Source of the DNA: Meghimatium bilineatum
Lineage: Eukaryota; Mollusca; Gastropoda; Stylommatophora; Philomycidae
Assembly (NCBI GenBank): GCA_034231615.1
Contig: CM067309.1
Span: forward strand, 31,852,798 to 31,916,797
Length of the DNA stretch: 64,000 bases
Direction of reading: 5' to 3'
Shown here: positions 54,396-64,000 of the stretch, one piece after another
Layout: each line of letters opens with the position of its first letter
Numbering within the stretch: the stretch's first letter is position 1
Translations under genes and position numbers: made by a program
Notes under the pieces: generated by a model
The model's input: the letters and a program-made list of their open reading frames with translations, nothing else
Database searches by the model: none
What the model was told of the DNA's origin: nothing

Positions 54396-54605
54396 TAATA
54401 ACAATAAAGGCCATAACTAGTCAGAGTCGTAGAGTACCACATTAGAGACACAAATACACGCTCCATTTTATACCAATACTCCAGTGTAAACATTTAATTT
54501 GCAGAAATTTTACTTTTTGGCGTTGATCCCCTCTCCGAAACAGTTCTTATCATTAAAGAGTTGCCAGAAACTTTTCTCATAATTCTTAGGATAAAAAATA
54601 TTATT

Positions 54606-54695
54606 TAACAGTTCTTAGTCCAGTGGTACGTTGTAACAATTCTTAGTCCAGTGGTACGTTGTAACAATTCTTAGTCCAGTGGTACGTTGTAACAA
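54606..54695. repeat. 28-bp tandem repeat, 3 copies
   Basis: Unit aacaattcttagtccagtgg plus tacgttgt, identical copies. Confidence 0.97.
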
Positions 54696-54764
54696 TTCTA
54701 AGACAATTGAGTTAAATAAAACATCTGAAATGTTGGACATCCATTATTTAAAATTGTATTCCTC

Positions 54765-55045
54765 TATGTCTCGGATCATTGATTTGTCTACATTTCGGAT
54801 CATTGATTTCTCTATGTCTCGGATCATTGATTTGTCTACATTTCGGATCATTGATTTCTCTTTGTCTCGGATCATTGATTTGTCTACATTTCGGATCATT
54901 GATTTCTCTATGTCTCGGATCATTGATTTGTCTACATTTCGGATCATTGATTTCTCTATGTCTCGGATCATTTATTTCTCTATGTCTCGGATCATTGATT
55001 TCTCTACATTTCGGGTCATTGATTTTTCTACGTCTCGGGTCATTG
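54765..55045. repeat. 24/48-bp minisatellite
   Basis: Units cggatcattgatttctctat plus gtct and cggatcattgatttgtctac plus attt alternate, giving a 48-bp higher-order period. One copy recurs at about 56664-56695. Open frames on both strands are artefacts. Confidence 0.97.
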
Positions 55046-55112
55046 GTTTTCCTGAAGGATAGCAACCCCCCCCCCCCTCAAAGGACTGAAAAATTGAGCG
55101 GGTCGAGGTTAG

Positions 55113-55470
55113 AGATGGTGACTTTTATTTTCGTGCCTGGGCATGTTAGTGTTCCGGGCAACGAGAGAGCTGATTTGCTGGCGTCAGGTACTATTGTTAG
55201 TCCCGCGGGGGGATGGATCGGTCAGATGTGTTGAATTCTCTATGGGAGAAAGCACATGAAAGTAAACTTGATGTGGATAATGATTCTTATTCAATGTCTA
55301 GAATTAAGTGACAAGTTTTGAAATGTGGTTCGCCAGAGGGGCGCAGTTTGTGGGGAGCAGAAGACTGATGGTCAATCAAGATAGAACCGGAACTGTCAGC
55401 AGAGGTGTAATGGCGGATACACTCAGGGAGAGATCGGAGCACCTAATTTGTCTGCATTACAATTAACTAC
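55113..55470 (+). pseudogene. LINE RNase H relic (EHLW family)
   Basis: Reads LEMVTFIFVPGHVSVPGNER then ADLLASG (RNase H signature). After shifts it reads NQDRTGTVSRGVMADTLRER and SEHL, matching the end of the 19.83-20.2-kb copy. Confidence 0.75.
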
Positions 55471-55489
55471 CTATGTCAAACGTTCTTAA

Positions 55490-56140
55490 ATCAGTGAGTT
55501 GATAAGAGTTCACTAGGAGAGTAGGAAATTATTAATATCTAAACAAATTACAAACAAGTTAAAAATGAGAATTATAAAATGCTACATCTATTCCATATTA
55601 ATGTATGGCTCAGAAACATGGACACTAAATAAACAATTAGAAGACAAAATTGATGCCTTTGAGATGTGGGTATATAGAAGAATAGGGAGAACATCATGGA
55701 AAGAGAAGAAAACAAATAAAGAGGTGCTAAAGACACTTAATATGAAGAAAGAACTACTAAGAGAAATAAAGATCAGGCAAATAAAATACTTTGGACACAT
55801 TAAAAGACATGACACCCTATTGAAGACCTTACTTGAGGGTAAAGTCGAAGGGAAGCGAGCAAGAGGTAGGCAGAGATACAAGTGGGAGAGTAACATTACA
55901 CGATGGACAGGTTACAGTCTAGCAGAGTGCACCACCAAGACAAGAGACAGGAGATGTTGGAGATACGTTGCAGCCAACCTTCGTTGCGGAGACGGCACTT
56001 GATGATGATGATGACTAGGAGAGTAAAGGATAGCAACACTGTGACCTGTAATAAATGTTGTAAAAAGCGACATAGGAAATTTTTGTGGTGGTATTTTAAA
56101 AAATCTCATTTCATTAAAGGATCAATATGACCCGAAACAA
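55490..56140 (+). mobile_element. SINE B head relic interrupted by LINE F
   Basis: The joined flanks (…actaggagagta | aaggatagcaacactgtgac, then gttgtaaaaagcgac) align with the SINE B head (ggggagcaaagaatagcaac, hairpin). The LINE F copy at 55524-56014 sits between. Confidence 0.65.
55512..56026 (+). pseudogene. LINE F, best copy, 5'-truncated, 12-bp target duplication
   Basis: The element proper is 55524-56014 (491 bp), flanked by actaggagagta at 55512-55523 and 56015-56026. The open frame 55565-56002 (145 codons) carries IYSILMYGSETWTLNKQLED, FEMWVYRRIGRTSWKEKKTN, REIKIRQIKYFGHIKRHDTL, EGKRARGRQRYKWESNITRW and ends LRCGDGT-stop. This is the RT-distal C-terminus of an endonuclease-type LINE. 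The 3' tail is (TGA)4-5. The intact frame and clean duplication suggest a young insertion. Other copies lie at 13.2, 38.4-39.0, 39.6-40.1 and 63.95 kb. Confidence 0.93.
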
Positions 56141-56974
56141 AGCGAAAAAATGAAATGAAATGCGACCCAAAACAACATGAAAATAGAAGCGAAGTTCAAA
56201 GAAAGTGAGAATGACATATCTAAACATTCATTCAGATAACATAAAAGAGATTATCGCTTGAACGTGAAATGCATCAAAGAAGTTCACATGACTAAAAATG
56301 CAGTAGATGTAATTAGAATATACCTTTGTTGTTGATAATGCTGTCAGCTAGATACCATTCATGAATCCAAGTTATCTGTGGTTGAAGAGTTCTTCAATAA
56401 TGAAAATAATTAAAGTGGGTGTGCACTCTTCTTACTAAGGGGAGAGAAAAACGTATTCAGTTTGAACTTTTGATATGGGTACGTTGTCTATATTATATAC
56501 AAAGTGGGGGCCGTGGGCTTTATAACTAACGGACAGGGTGCCACAAGTGATTCAATTTACCCCACTATCCCATTTTAATAGCTAATATTACTATCACATT
56601 ACATACATTACAAAATATAAAGTGCATTCAATAGCAGTTAATCGTTGTTGTTTTTTTATATTTTATTTCTCTACGTCTCGGGTTATTGGTTCTGATAAAG
56701 AAAATATTTATTTATTCTTCATGTCCAGACGGCAGTTCTGATAGTTCTTCGTTGTTCGCAAAACTAATCTGATGGGGTCAATGCATCTACCACAACATTG
56801 TTACTGTAGTTGGGGCACTGTAAAAGTTGTGCAATTGTATCATTAATCATGTACATGAAGAGGGTAGCAATACTAAAGATGTATCTTGTCAATTACTGCA
56901 TAGTCTGCTGAGCATGTCTGAGTAAAACTACGAAATATTATGTGGGTAAAAACGTGCAATCTATCAATCAATCA
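56141..56974. other. Unassigned intergenic sequence
   Basis: Mostly AT-rich with no coding. A stray unit of the 54.8-kb array (ttctctacgtctcgggttat) lies near 56670. Confidence 0.35.
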
Positions 56975-57330
56975 ATCAAGTGCCATGCCAAGTGGCATAG
57001 GCGATCATGCTTCTCCACAACTCTCTGTCTATTGTGTCTCTTGCGTTGTTAATAAGTTCAGTTGGTGACTTCTTTTTGTGCCACAGTGACAACCCACCCA
57101 GAGATTGCAATCTTTGTCTTCCTCTGCCTCTTCTCCACTTGATCTTTCCGGTTATTAAATGCTTTTGTTTTATTTTTCTCATCACATGCCCTAAGAAATC
57201 TTGATTGCCTGTTTCTAATTTTCGCTATAATTTGTCGTTTTACCCCAGCATCTCTGAGAACTTCTACATTAGTTTTCTTGGCTGTCCATGAAATTTCACC
57301 ATTCTTCTTAAAAACCACATCTCAGTTACC
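56975..57330 (-). pseudogene. LINE relic, family G
   Basis: Minus strand across two frames: FKKNGEISWTAKKTNVEVLR, DAGVKRQIIAKIRNRQSRFL, then GKIKWRRGRGRQRLQSLGGL and WRSMIAYATWHGT-stop. A C-terminal LINE layout (R-Q-x-x-F-x-x-H ... G-R-G-R-Q-R). It matches 8875-9180 at its upstream end. Confidence 0.8.
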
Positions 57331-57384
57331 TCAATTACAACTGGTTAAACAGCATGGATCTTTCCAGAAAACTACAATATTTTG

Positions 57385-57475
57385 ACCATATCAAATACCG
57401 ACCAATAGATTTCACGCAAATCGGAGACTAGTTCATATTTACGTTTAGCGAACAGGTCTCCTATACCACCGCCGG
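57385..57475. mobile_element. MITE K right-end relic
   Basis: tagatttcacgcaaatcgga, then tttagcgaacaggtctccta and taccaccgccggg. Shares its inner part with 62200-62265. Confidence 0.65.
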
Positions 57476-57645
57476 GATAAGAAAAATTTGATTGTTATTG
57501 TCTCCAGGATAAGAAAACTTGATTGTTATTTTTACTTTGATAAGAAAACTTGATTATTTTCACTTTGATAAGAAAACTTGATTGTTATTGTCTCCATGAT
57601 AAGAAAACTTGATTGTTAATGTCACCATGATAAGAAAACTTGAGT
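57475..57645. repeat. About 28-30-bp tandem repeat, 6 copies
   Basis: Unit gataagaaaacttgattgtt plus attgtctcca, with length variants. Confidence 0.95.
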
Positions 57646-57959
57646 GATTGGCTCTAGCTGCCTACGTGCACTGGTGTTTCCTCAGATTTTTCTATCATAC
57701 ATAGAAGACTTCAACTCAAAGCGGATTTTAACAAAGCCTTCAAATGAAACCGTCTACACGGAGATGGTCTTTGTTTGCAGATGAAATTAGTACTTTGTTT
57801 GGGGGTACTCCTTGTTTGGCTTTCGGGCAATGTGCCTCGCTGCTGGAGATACATTTTTCTGTAGGAAGACTGCTTCATTGCCGACTATGCCCGTGGGATA
57901 ATGTTATATTCTTTCTTTACGGATGTGTTTGATAACGGGTGTCAGTATAAACGATCGTT

Positions 57960-58058
57960 GGTTGCTTTTCATTTAGTTCACGAAGTTCTTTTCATTTAGT
58001 TCACGAATTTCTTTTCATTTAGTTCACGAAGTTCTTTTCATTTAGTTCACGAAGTTCT
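57960..58058. repeat. 23-bp tandem repeat, about 4 copies
   Basis: Unit cttttcatttagttcacgaa plus gtt. Confidence 0.97.
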
Positions 58059-58934
58059 TGTCGCCAGCAGCACCACTTAGCGCGTCCAGGGAATGGGTAT
58101 TAACCTGCGCACATATCTCATTCTCCTCTCGTCAGCAATTGAATACTTTCCAAACCATTATCAAACGGTTTTGTGATTCGATGCCACGCCATTGACGGTT
58201 CATTGCACATTGTGCCCTTTGGATTCGAAACCTAAATCTCTCTGTACGGCAGATTTGGGAAACGGTTGTCACACTATCTGAACTAAGATCGATTACGTTT
58301 ATCCCAGAAAATAGCGCTCTTTGGAAATCGGCGCATGACCATTTTGAAGAAGAACGTGATAAAGCTATACATTTTGGGCCATTCAGCTAAACACATCCGT
58401 TTTGACAAACCTTCTGTTCATGTTTTCATTCCCTATCCGCAACAGTCTCATTTGTCTGTGCAAATTCTCAAAGAAAATAACTAAATACAAGGTGTGCGTT
58501 TAGTTACACAGACATAAAAAAAAACATTGACTCGCACATACAGATCTTGAGTCCGCTCCACCTTCTCTTTTATCACAACATTGTTTTTTTCAAAATAATT
58601 CCTCATTGAAGAAAACATGCAGGTAATAAAAGACACAAGCAAGCATATTTAAGTACTAGGATTAATTAAATTTAGCGATGTCGAACATTTACCAAGGTGA
58701 GAATCAAGTCAGGTATCAAGGTGACGCTAAGACCTCTTCACATACCTTGATTGACATATCTTAACACAAGAACTTCTATGTCTAAGATTCATTCATAATA
58801 TTGTGGTATTTCAGTTATCGCCAAATATTCTAGTAGGTATTTTTTTTTTACAAATGTTATTTATCGGGAACTGTTTCAGCTTGGCATTTCACCTGTGATG
58901 AAATATTCCAATATGTCGATTTAGTTGTTATGAG
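58059..58934. other. Intergenic with one possible tRNA-derived relic
   Basis: On the minus strand, about 58300-58210 has tagttcagatagtgtgacaa and ggtttcgaatccaa, spaced like A and B boxes. The rest is unassigned. Confidence 0.35.
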
Positions 58935-59330
58935 ACGTTCTAGAACAATACTTTCGTTCAAGTGACATATTCTACTAGAACAATACTTTCGTTCAAGTGA
59001 CATATTCTACTAGAACAATACTTTCGTTCAAGTGACATATTCTACTAGAACAATACTTTCGTTCAAGTGACATATTCTACTAGAACAATACTTTCGTTCA
59101 AGTGACATATTCTACTAGAACAATACTTTCGTTCAAGTGACATATTCTACTAGAACAATACTTTCGTTCAAGTGACATATTCTACTAGAACAATACTTTC
59201 GTTCAAGTGACATATTCTACTAGAACAATACTTTCGTTCAAGTGACATATTCTACTAGAACAATAATTTCGTTCAAGTGACATATTCTACTAGAACAATA
59301 CTTTCGTTCAAGTGACATATTTTACTAGAA
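58935..59330. repeat. 35-bp minisatellite, 11 nearly identical copies
   Basis: Unit ttctactagaacaatacttt plus cgttcaagtgacata. Almost no variation between units. Confidence 0.98.
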
Positions 59331-59469
59331 TGGTTTTTCAATTGATCAGAAATGTACTATATAATATGTGCGATGTGAAATGTTCTAGTATGGTATTTCA
59401 TTTGTTGAGAAATGTTCTAACGTCATATTTCAATTATCATGAAATTTTCTAGCGTATTTTACAAAGCAA

Positions 59470-60240
59470 GCTACATGGAGACACACATATCATCCACAGC
59501 AAGTTGTTTGGAGACTCACATATCAGACACAGCAAGTTGCTTGGAGACACAATAATAAAACATAACGGGTTTCATGCAGATACAACTATCAAACATAACG
59601 GGTTGCATGGAGATACAACTATCAAACATAACGGGTTGCATGGAGATACAACTATCAAACATAACGGGTTGCATGAAGATACAACTATCAAACATAACGG
59701 GTTGCATGGAGATACAACTATCAAACATAACGGGTTGCATGAAGATACAACTATCAAACATAACGGGTTGCATGAAGATACAAATATAAGACACAGCAAG
59801 TTCCTTGGAGACAAAAACATTAAACACAGCAAGTTGCTTGGAGACTCAGATATCAGACACAGGAAGTTGGTTGGAGACACAACAATCAAACATAACGGGT
59901 TGCTAGGAGACACAAAAATCAAACATAACGGGTTGCATGGAGACACAAATATCAGGCATAACAACTTGTTTGAAGACACAAATATCAGACATAGCGAGTT
60001 ACATGGAGACAAATATCAGACACAGAAAGTTGCTCGGAGACACAAATATCAAACAAACAAATTTGCTTGGAGACAAAAATCTCAAACATAGCACGTTGCT
60101 TGGAGACAAAAATCTCAAACATAGCACGTTGCTTGGAGACAAAAATCTCAAACATAGCACGTTGCTTGGAGAAATAAATTTAAAACACACTAATTTACTT
60201 AGAGATATAAATATTTAACTCTGTAAATTGCTTGGAGACA
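59470..60240. repeat. About 33-bp minisatellite, about 23 copies in blocks
   Basis: Units like aacgggttgcatggagatac plus aactatcaaacat. Sub-blocks with acacagcaagttgcttgg, and at the right end atagcacgttgcttggagac (31 bp). Open frames on both strands are artefacts. Confidence 0.95.
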
Positions 60241-60744
60241 CACAAATGAAGCGTATTTACAGATTAAAAAAAAATCAAACAAGATCAATATATTTGTATT
60301 CAATAACTGCTTATTCAGTTCGATGGTTCCGGACATTACTTTAAAGGAAACACCTTCAAATTGGTTTATAAATCCAGATACTGCTTATGAACCAGACTAA
60401 CTCCATATCACCAACAGAATGACATTTGATATCGAATGCAGCTGTTTACTACAAACATTCAGTGATAACACTGTTACATGTAACGATATAGACCAATGTT
60501 TGCCACGACGACTGATATCAGTACATATCGCTAAGTCCTGAGATTAAGACCTCGTTCTCCGTGTCCTTGTGTCTTATCGAAACCGCGGATCCTCTGGACT
60601 GTTATTTAAACTAGCATGGTGTCGCTGTTAACAGTATCTGAGCCATAAACTAGCACTTACTGATGTTTATTTTCGTTTGTTTCAAAGATTGTCACACTCT
60701 ATCAACTTTTGATCGTTCTCCGCTAGCGGAAACGTCTAGTTTTT
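60241..60744. other. Unassigned intergenic sequence
   Basis: No coding or repeat recognised. Confidence 0.3.
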
Positions 60745-61041
60745 AGACCATGGATACGCCCGTGTGTTACCAGGGCCTGAAAGGAGAGCAAAGAATAGCA
60801 ACGCTGTTTACCTTCCATGCAAGTCGTAAAATGCGACTAAGGAGGTTATGGGATGTAGTTGACTGTCCCATCCCATATAGGGTCAGTGACCAAAGCCATG
60901 CTGAAGTCGGATGTGTCACGAAAAAAGGCGCAGATATCGCAGCAATGCTGTAAATCATGACGCAATGCATTCCGTTCTCCGGACTACATCCTGCTAATCT
61001 GCAGGAGTTTGAGAACGAACGAACGAAGAAGACCATGGATA
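60745..61041 (+). mobile_element. SINE B, full length, with 12-bp target duplication
   Basis: The element proper is 60757-61029 (273 bp), flanked by agaccatggata at 60745-60756 and 61030-61041. The tail is short (gaacgaacgaacgaagaag). Confidence 0.97.
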
Positions 61042-61309
61042 GTCTAAATACTGATCTTTTTATTGGTTGGTTAAGGAAAGTGTTTTTTTGTGCTTATGGT
61101 GCGGTACGCTGTTTTCAACCGCGGACGTTAGTCCAATTTGGAATCAGAGCTTTAAAGATATCAGAAAAATAGTGAAGGTCGGAACTCTGGTAATCCAGTC
61201 ACCACGACCTCTAGTTTTATCACTTGGCATATCCGCCAAAATGACCGACTAGAACCAATGTATTCTCTTTGCGGTGTTCGATTAGAGGTTGTTCGTTCCC
61301 GAAAGTAAT

Positions 61310-61575
61310 GGCAACCTACGGGGATAAAAGAATAACAAAAAGAAAACTATATCTGTTTGGTCATATAAAGATATACAACTGTTTAGAAAGACAAATAATG
61401 GAGGGCAGAGTACATGGGGAGAGGAGAAAGGGCAGACAAGAAGACGAACGACTGACGACATTAAAGATAACATGAATACATCGTTGGAAAATGCAAGCCA
61501 CATCTCCCAAGACTGAGGGTTTCAGAGAGTTCATTGGGAAGACAACGTTCTGGAAAGAATATGTCACATGACACA
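61310..61575 (+). pseudogene. LINE RT C-terminal relic
   Basis: Reads KRKLYLFGHIKIYNCLERQI, MEGRVHGERRKGRQ, then shifted frames with DDIKDNMNTSLENASHISQD and a FIGKTTFWKEYVT-like end near 61570. Same type as the 35-kb relic. Confidence 0.7.
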
Positions 61576-61794
61576 CACATCTGGCCAGCCAAACTGATTT
61601 AAGAGTATTATATCCAGTTCCTCGTCAATTGTACCGTGCTGTGGATTCATTGTGTCATCCTTCAAAAGTGACGATATTTGACTTTTTTTTAAATCCATGA
61701 CTTCTCAATGTCAAATTCTGTGTTTTGTTTGAGAAGTTACCCTTAGAGACATTAGCATTGCTTCTTCGGAACGTTTTTCATGCTGACATAAGAC

Positions 61795-62062
61795 TTTATC
61801 ACAGCATTCGAAATTGGAATATCAGTTTTACAGGTTACTACCGTATTCTCCACAATAAAACAAAAGACTTGGGACTTTTGGAACATAGCATTAGACGTTG
61901 GGAATCAGTTTTAGAACTTGCTACCGTATTCTGCACAATAAAATTGCACAAGCACAATGTTTGTCAGCACTTCCCAAAATATCGTCTCTCGAACAGAAAG
62001 AAAAGAGGTTGACCCCAAAATGTCATCTCTCGAACAGAAAGAAACGAGGTTGACCCTGGCAT
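61795..62062. repeat. Two small direct duplications
   Basis: About 61799-61860 and 61883-61942 are imperfect copies (atcagttttacaggttacta / atcagttttagaacttgcta, then ccgtattct.cacaataaaa). Also a 41-bp repeat pair with tctctcgaacagaaagaaa at 61983-62003 and 62028-62048. Confidence 0.8.
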
Positions 62063-62095
62063 GAGACATAATCCGTGGCTCTCGATAGTACAATT

Positions 62096-62265
62096 TTTCT
62101 AGCTGAATTAATTTGGACCACGTTCGTTACGTTTTTGAGTATTGTTGGACTTTTTATTGGTCGACATTTAATACTTAGAGTCGCATGCCAAAAAATAGAT
62201 TTCACGCAAATCGGAAACTAGTTTGTGTTTACGTTTTAGTTAACATGTCTCCTATACCACAGACG
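62096..62265. mobile_element. MITE K, internally deleted relic
   Basis: The left part tagctgaattaatttggacc and cgttcgttacgttttt match copy 2. The right part tttcacgcaaatcgga ... gtctcctataccac matches 57385-57475. Confidence 0.65.
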
Positions 62266-62281
62266 GTCACACCTAACCACT

Positions 62282-62800
62282 ATGGCTGATAAAGATAGCA
62301 ATTTTCTCAACAACATAATCATAGATGAGACCTGGTGGTTTATAAACGGTCCTCAGGGAAAAAAGTTAGTCCTCTGAATGGAAATCGGTATCTTCCCGAA
62401 AATGTACGTTGATATCATTTTTCGTCTGAGAAATGCAACCAGAAGACAACCACCAGAAAAATGTAGAATAAATAGTTGGATCATGCTGCGTGGCAATGCG
62501 CGGGCACGTCGATCCTTACTTGTGAAGCAGTACCTCGCGAAGAACAATTTTACTACTTTGGAACAATCTCCATATTCTCCCGACCTTGCACAGGCTGATT
62601 TTTTTCTTGTTCCGACTGCTGTCGGCCCTAAAAGGACAGTGATCCAAGGATGATGTTATCACTAATGCACGACAAGACAGGTGAGAGAGGTATCAGAGAA
62701 CGGGTTCGATGAATGTTTCAAGCAGCTGTGTGCTTGTTGGTAAATGTATGTGGTTGGTTGCCTAAGGAAGTTATTTTGTAGGAAATGTAATGTAGATAAT
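62282..62800 (+). pseudogene. Mariner transposase relic
   Basis: In one frame: SNFLNNIIIDETWWFINGPQ (the first catalytic D in the DETW motif), an in-frame TGA at 62375-62377, then LRGNARARRSLLVKQYLAKN and SPYSPDLAQADFFLVP. The last motif is the mariner YSPDLAP.DFFLFP signature with its D. The second catalytic residue, normally D in HDNA.PH, is G here (RGNARA). Exactly 34 residues separate it from the last D, as in DD34D mariners. After a shift, FDECFKQLC..W fits the mariner C-terminus. Stops, shifts and the lost D make it dead. The N-terminal HTH domain is absent. Confidence 0.85.
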
Positions 62801-62924
62801 TCTATTGTTACTTATTGTTACTTTCGACACACCACTTTCGGTAACTGTTTGAATCTGTCTCGTATTTGCTGTGCTGCCTTCAGTGTGGATGCCTGGATTC
62901 TAGCATATACTACAACTGAATCAC

Positions 62925-63100
62925 AATTGGCTATCAGAATTCAAACGGGCAACACGTTCGACTGAGTTTTGTTTGTGAAACTGGCCAACTAACCGCTCTA
63001 CCACCGATCCACCTACCTTGGGTCAAAGGACATGAGCCCATGGACCGCTGGATCATCAACCATCCACCTACCATGTAGTACAGGTTCTTGTTTATTTTCG
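62925..63100 (-). mobile_element. tRNA-derived SINE relic
   Basis: Minus strand: atcggtggtagagcggttag (A-box-like), then a B-box-like gtttgaattctgatagcc. The segment ggacatgagcccatggaccg is shared with 17484-17545. Confidence 0.5.
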
Positions 63101-63521
63101 GTCTCAATTTTGAAAATAGAAATTTTCTAGATAAATTTCGTTTAGAGAAGAGAGAGAATGCAAATGAGGTCTCGATTGAATGTTTCTGAGTGTTAAATGT
63201 CATCTCTCGTTAAATAAGAGATCTCAAATATTTGAATGGACCTGCTTACTTGGTTACATGATTTTGTTAATGTGAACATGTCTTTAAGTAGCAGACGTCA
63301 AATTACTAACCACTGAGTGTGTATTCTGGTTACGCAAAGTGAACCCAAATACTTCTACTGTGACAAGTCCCGTCAACTACGTCCAACCCACCAATAATTA
63401 CACACAGAATCACTAATATTGGTTTACGCTACTTTTGATTGGCAGGCCACACACAACGTATTCAAAGTGAGCAATGAAAGGCTCGGATTAGTCACACCAG
63501 CCAAGATAAGTGACGCTTTAT

Positions 63522-63796
63522 TTGACTTTCTTCTTCTGCGTTTGTTTTCAAATTCCTGCAGATTAACAGGATATATTCAGGAGAACGGTATGCATTGTGT
63601 CATAGTATAAAGTTTAGCAGCGATGTTTACGCCTTTCGGTATGGCACATCCGACTTCAGTATGGCTTTCGGGCCTCCTTGAACTTATATGGGATGGGACA
63701 GCCAATTGCACCACCTAACCTCCCTAGTCACCTCTTACGATATTCATGGAAGGTAAACAGTGGTTCTTTTTATATGCTCCCATTTAGGACCTAGAA
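63522..63796 (-). mobile_element. SINE B, diverged near-full-length copy
   Basis: Minus strand: GAA tail (ttcttcttctgcgtttgttt), tcctgcagattaacagg, cctttcggtatggcacatcc, tatatgggatgggacagcca, tggaaggtaaacagt. No clear target duplication. Confidence 0.85.
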
Positions 63797-63944
63797 AGTT
63801 TCGGTGACACTGTTTACCCGTTCACATTATAGAATATAGAATAAAGAAAAGGCTTAGGGATATAGGGGTCATAAAACTCTTCCTTATCGAAGGCGTATCT
63901 ACGCCCCTGACTGGGATGAAAACATCATGAGATGCCCATTATAA

Positions 63945-64000
63945 AGTTTAGCAGAGTACACTACCAGGATAAGAGACATAATACGTTGCTGGTTCGTTGC
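63945..64000 (+). pseudogene. LINE F relic at the window edge
   Basis: gtttagcagagtacactacc then aggataagagacataatacg matches the TGYSLAECTTKTRDRRCW coding part of LINE F at about 55.92 kb. It continues beyond the window. Confidence 0.7.

Noticed and set aside
57744-57932. 62-codon frame with a hydrophobic/cysteine pattern
   Set aside because: No homology signal or splice context. Not distinguishable from noise.
61725-62012. 95-codon plus-strand frame as a gene
   Set aside because: It spans two internal direct duplications and lacks any motif. Its length comes from the duplication.

Overview
This is a window of animal nuclear DNA, AT-rich and gene-poor, built almost entirely of interspersed transposable elements and minisatellite arrays. 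There is no bacterial-style gene organisation. The mixture of tRNA-derived SINEs, non-LTR retrotransposon relics with RNase H or C2H2 tails, hAT/mariner/piggyBac-type fragments and dozens of short tandem arrays fits a lophotrochozoan, most plausibly a gastropod mollusc. The species is inference only.

The one convincing piece of host gene is a terminal coding exon at 3055-3236 (+). It has a good splice acceptor and an open frame resembling the C-terminus of METTL27/WBSCR27-type methyltransferases. A second, weaker exon candidate lies at 18940-19135 (-). Most other open frames are shadows of tandem repeats or broken retrotransposon ends.

Retrotransposons: about twenty 5'-truncated LINE pieces represent at least six families. 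They are an RNase H family with a (GAA)n tail, an RNase H family ending in EHLWxCPxC, a family with a C-terminal C2H2 finger, a family with a (TGA)n tail (called F here), and two or more families seen only as RT C-termini. Two abundant SINE families, A (about 160 bp) and B (about 280 bp), also end in (GAA)n and share a 3' module. Two tRNA-derived SINE families, C and D, have clear A/B boxes, and several older tRNA-derived relics are present. Many copies have exact target-site duplications, and five nested insertions can be ordered.

DNA transposons: a SPIN-like hAT element (23466-23643), a TTAA-flanked piggyBac-like MITE inside a LINE (38523-38740), a mariner relic with DD34D-type spacing (62282-62800), a family of about 200-bp palindromic MITEs, and a fold-back element with perfect 33-bp arms (1584-1988).

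Tandem repeats: about forty arrays occupy roughly a quarter of the window. The largest are a 23-bp array (17.6-18.8 kb), a 48-bp array (44.5-46.0 kb), 58/51-bp repeats (6.8-7.9 kb), a 25-bp array (24.5-25.4 kb), a 33-bp array (59.5-60.2 kb) and a 29-bp array (36.0-36.7 kb). Several start at, or are made from, LINE or SINE 3' sequence, including a SINE A copy whose interior is amplified about ten times. The clearest story in the window is this link between retroelement 3' ends and minisatellite birth.
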